Assembly (NCBI GenBank): GCA_041488395.1
Contig: JBGPPE010000128.1
Coordinates: forward strand, 1 to 7,332
Source of the DNA: 39-52-133 sp041488395
GTDB lineage: Bacteria; Pseudomonadota; Gammaproteobacteria; Burkholderiales; Gallionellaceae
Direction: 5' to 3'
Length of the DNA stretch: 7,332 nt
Below are positions 5,641 through 7,332 of this stretch, in pieces. The notes beneath the pieces are model-generated. The model did not search any database and was not told the DNA's origin. It was given only the letters and a program-made list of their open reading frames with translations. Position numbers and translations under genes: made by a program. Every line of letters starts with the position of its first letter. Position 1 is the stretch's first letter.

Positions 5641-5883
5641 ATGAAAACAATGACTGTCGGTGAGCTGAAGGCGCACTTCTCTGAAGTGCTCGGGCAATTG
5701 ATTAAGAGCGGTGAGCCAGTCGCAATCAGCTATGGCAAGAAGAAAGAAAAAATTGCTGCCATTATTCCGTACCACCAGCTCAAGCTGCAAACAGAGCGCC
5801 CACTGGGGCTGATGCAGAAGCACGCTCGTTGCGTGATTCATGATGATTTTGCACTGAGCGATGAAGAAGTATTGAGCGCATGA
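5641..5883 (+). CDS. Phd/YefM-family antitoxin
   Basis: This 80-residue protein has the N-terminal DNA-binding, dimerising domain of Phd/YefM antitoxins: MTVGELKAHFSEVLGQLIKSGEPVAISYGKKKEKIAAIIP (residues 4-43). A flexible C-terminal tail ends in FALSDEEVLSA, the kind of segment that wraps and blocks a PIN toxin. Its expected roles are neutralising the VapC toxin encoded next to it and repressing the operon. The ATG at 5641 is chosen because AGGAG at 5628-5632 is 8 bp upstream. The GTG at 5632 overlaps that site, and the ATG at 5635 is only 2 bp from it. The stop overlaps the toxin start by 4 bp (ATGA, 5880-5883), the usual coupling in these modules. Base composition is lower in GC than the genes to its left, fitting a horizontally acquired cassette. 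Confidence 0.9.
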   Translation: MKTMTVGELKAHFSEVLGQLIKSGEPVAISYGKKKEKIAAIIPYHQLKLQTERPLGLMQKHARCVIHDDFALSDEEVLSA

Positions 5884-6278
5884 ACTATCTGCTCGATACG
5901 CATACCTTCCTTTGGGCTGCGTTTTCACCTGACAAGCTGAGTGCAAAGGTGCGCAAGGAAGTACGCTCCGCAGAAAATCACGTCTTTCTGAGTACCATTA
6001 CCTTCTGGGAGATTTCACTCAAATTTTTCCTGGGCAAAATCGAGCTGGCTAATTGCACGCCGGACGACATGCCCGGGATTGCCGAGCAGATGGGCATCGA
6101 GATCATTCAGCCCAGCCCGCAGGAAACCGCATCGTCTTACCGGCTACCCAAGGTGGCACACAAAGACCCGTTTGACCGGATGATCATCTGGCAGGCAATC
6201 CAGCAGCAGCTGGTGCTGGTTTCGAAAGATGCCCATTTCCCTGAGTACAAGCAGTTTGATCTACAGGTGCTCTGGTAG
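5880..6278 (+). CDS. vapC: PIN-domain toxin, VapC family
   Basis: This 132-residue PIN-domain ribonuclease is the toxin half of a type II module. VapC toxins cut specific RNAs, often initiator tRNA or 23S rRNA, and depend on Mg2+ or Mn2+ held by acidic residues. These are visible: D6 in LLDTHTFLW, E44 in TFWEISLK, D96/D99 in HKDPFDRMIIWQA, and D117 in LVSKDAHFPEY. The DTHxFLW opening and KDPFDR block are typical of the PIN subfamily paired with Phd/YefM antitoxins rather than AbrB- or RHH-type VapB. The protein appears full length with an intact active site, so it should be functional. Its start codon overlaps the antitoxin stop. No good Shine-Dalgarno is seen at the start, so expression likely depends on translation of the antitoxin. 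The cellular RNA target cannot be told from sequence. Confidence 0.92.
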   Translation: MNYLLDTHTFLWAAFSPDKLSAKVRKEVRSAENHVFLSTITFWEISLKFFLGKIELANCTPDDMPGIAEQMGIEIIQPSPQETASSYRLPKVAHKDPFDRMIIWQAIQQQLVLVSKDAHFPEYKQFDLQVLW

Positions 6279-6328
6279 TATTTCAAGGCAGCATCCAGCG
6301 AATCCATTCAACCTGAAAAACTTAGTCA

Positions 6329-6448
6329 GCCACAGAGATCACAGACGAGAAACAGGCTATTGTGACGAAATTGGATTCACCTTTTGGGTGAGCCATGCAA
6401 ACCATGGGGAAACCTGATCTTTCTCTGTCTCTCTGTGGGCTCTGTGGC
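6329..6448. repeat. CACAGAG-ended dispersed repeat, copy 2
   Basis: The left end GCCACAGAGATCACAGA (6329-6345) is complemented by CTCTGTGGGCTCTGTGGC (6431-6448). It has the same GCCACAGAG-NN-CACAGAG termini as the copy at 1681-1814. The likeness continues past the right end: ATTG, a G-rich run and TTTAGG follow at both sites, to 6467 here and 1836 there. The interior is different and includes a small TCACC-TTTTG-GGTGA hairpin (6377-6391). Like copy 1, it lies between convergent genes (vapC and psd). Confidence 0.7.
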
Positions 6449-6470
6449 TTGTATTGCGGTTTTTAGGTTT

Positions 6471-6509
6471 AATTGGACTCCCGCTCTTGCGGGAGTGAGG
6501 CAACCAATT
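6471..6509 (-). terminator. Hairpin just after psd, possible terminator
   Basis: ACTCCCGC (6477-6484) and GCGGGAGT (6489-6496) form an 8-bp GC-rich stem with a 4-base loop. Outer arms AATTGG (6471-6476) and CCAATT (6504-6509) extend the symmetry into the psd stop codon (6508-6510). It is placed as expected for a terminator of psd, but neither strand shows a proper U-tract, so termination is only plausible. It might serve both convergent genes. Confidence 0.45.
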
Positions 6510-7332
6510 ATTGATTGCCCATCATCTCGCCCATACGGATAGCTTTTGTAGGTGCCCATGCCGGGTTGAACTTCAACGCATTATTCGGGAACAGCATCAC
6601 CACGGTGGAGCCGAGCAGGAAGCGGCCCATCTCCTCGCCTTTTTTCAGCACTACCGGCTTGTCGTCATAGCGCCATTCGCGCACTTCGCGGCTGCGCGGC
6701 GGGTTGACTACGCCGTGCCACACGGTGGCCATGCTGCCGACGATGGTGGCGCCGACCAGGGTGAGGATAAAGGGCCCGAGTGGTGAATCGAATTCGCACA
6801 CCACGCGTTCATTGCGCGCAAACAGGCCGGGCACGCCACGCGCGGTGGTGGGGTTGACCGAGAACAAGGCGCCGGGCACATAGATCATGCGCTTGAGCAC
6901 GCCGTCGCACGGCATGTGGATGCGGTGGTAATCGCGCGGGCTGAGGTAGAGCGTGGCAAAGCTGCCGTTTTCGAATTTGGCAGCCAGTGTGCTGTCGCCG
7001 CCGACCAGCGCAGTGGTGGAGTAGCTGTGGCCCTTGGCCTGGAAAATCTGGTCGCGCTCGATCGGGCCGAACTGGCTGATGGCGCCATCCACCGGGCTGA
7101 TGAAAGCGGCCGCTGCCTGCGGGCGGGCATCGGCGCGCAGCGGGCGGGTAAAGAATTCGTTGAAGGTGGGGTAGACCGAAATATCAGGGTTGGCGGCTTC
7201 CGCCATGTTGACCTGGTAGCGTGCGACAAACCAGTGGATCACGCGGGTGGTCAGCTTGCCGGCGCGGGCATTGGCGAACTTGCCGGCGAGGATGGTCAAA
7301 GCCTGCTTGGGCAGAAGGTATTGCAGCAATAC
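6508..7332 (-). CDS. psd: Phosphatidylserine decarboxylase (5' end outside window)
   Basis: This enzyme converts phosphatidylserine to phosphatidylethanolamine at the inner membrane. It is made as a proenzyme that cleaves itself to create a pyruvoyl cofactor. About 273 residues are visible (numbered from the TTG at 7329). The charge-relay and cleavage residues are in place: D81 (SPVDGAIS), H138 (DYHRIHMP) and the self-cleavage motif LGST with S241. Other family marks include FNEFFTRPLR (56-65), QAKGHSYS (97-104), FSVNP (156-160) and LFARNERV (169-176). This is the long, E. coli-like type. The first visible residues (LQYLLPKQALTILAGK) correspond to a point several residues inside the E. coli protein, and the frame stays open to the right edge, so the true start lies beyond 7332. 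It converges on vapC and is separated from it by 229 bases of repeats. Confidence 0.95.
   Translation of the reverse strand, partial: VLLQYLLPKQALTILAGKFANARAGKLTTRVIHWFVARYQVNMAEAANPDISVYPTFNEFFTRPLRADARPQAAAAFISPVDGAISQFGPIERDQIFQAKGHSYSTTALVGGDSTLAAKFENGSFATLYLSPRDYHRIHMPCDGVLKRMIYVPGALFSVNPTTARGVPGLFARNERVVCEFDSPLGPFILTLVGATIVGSMATVWHGVVNPPRSREVREWRYDDKPVVLKKGEEMGRFLLGSTVVMLFPNNALKFNPAWAPTKAIRMGEMMGNQ

Noticed and set aside
6229..6417. Small plus-strand open frame after vapC
   Set aside because: It starts inside vapC in another frame and continues into the CACAGAG repeat, with no independent evidence.

Overview
The window looks like a piece of a betaproteobacterial chromosome. The GC-rich genes (hslR, rlmM, a HAD phosphatase, psd) match proteobacterial housekeeping families, and the intergenic gaps carry REP-like palindromes typical of beta- and gammaproteobacteria. 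A member of Nitrosomonadales (Gallionella-like) is a reasonable guess, but that is inference from general resemblance, not from a search.

Layout. (1) Positions 1-955 are visibly poorer in GC than the rest. They hold the 3' end of an unrecognised gene and a complete gene for a PD-(D/E)XK-like nuclease-fold protein. This looks like the edge of an accessory or defence-type island. (2) From 1069 comes hslR (heat-shock S4-domain RNA-binding protein, +), then a 347-base convergent gap packed with palindromic repeats, then rlmM (23S rRNA 2'-O-methyltransferase, -). (3) rlmM diverges from a HAD-superfamily phosphatase gene (+, 2990-3646). A bipartite REP-like hairpin follows that gene. (4) A translationally coupled pair (ATGA overlap) encodes a membrane-anchored BNR/sialidase-like protein and a polytopic membrane protein of unknown function. 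(5) A two-gene Phd/YefM-VapC type II toxin-antitoxin cassette follows, with a perfect 13-bp palindrome overlapping a consensus -35 box. (6) A second convergent gap carries another copy of the CACAGAG-type repeat found in the first gap, plus a hairpin. It separates vapC from psd (phosphatidylserine decarboxylase, -), which runs off the right edge.

How the parts relate: hslR and rlmM both act on the large ribosomal subunit or its RNA. The sialidase-like protein and membrane protein are coupled and probably work together at the cell envelope. The antitoxin and toxin form a self-regulating module. The most distinctive non-coding feature is a family of composite inverted repeats. Two copies with GCCACAGAG...CTCTGTGGC ends sit precisely in the two convergent gene junctions. 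A separate 117-base MITE-like element lies next to one of them. No strong case for a wholly new system can be made from this sequence alone. The best candidates for follow-up are the island-edge nuclease-like gene, the sialidase-like/membrane-protein pair, and the repeat elements.
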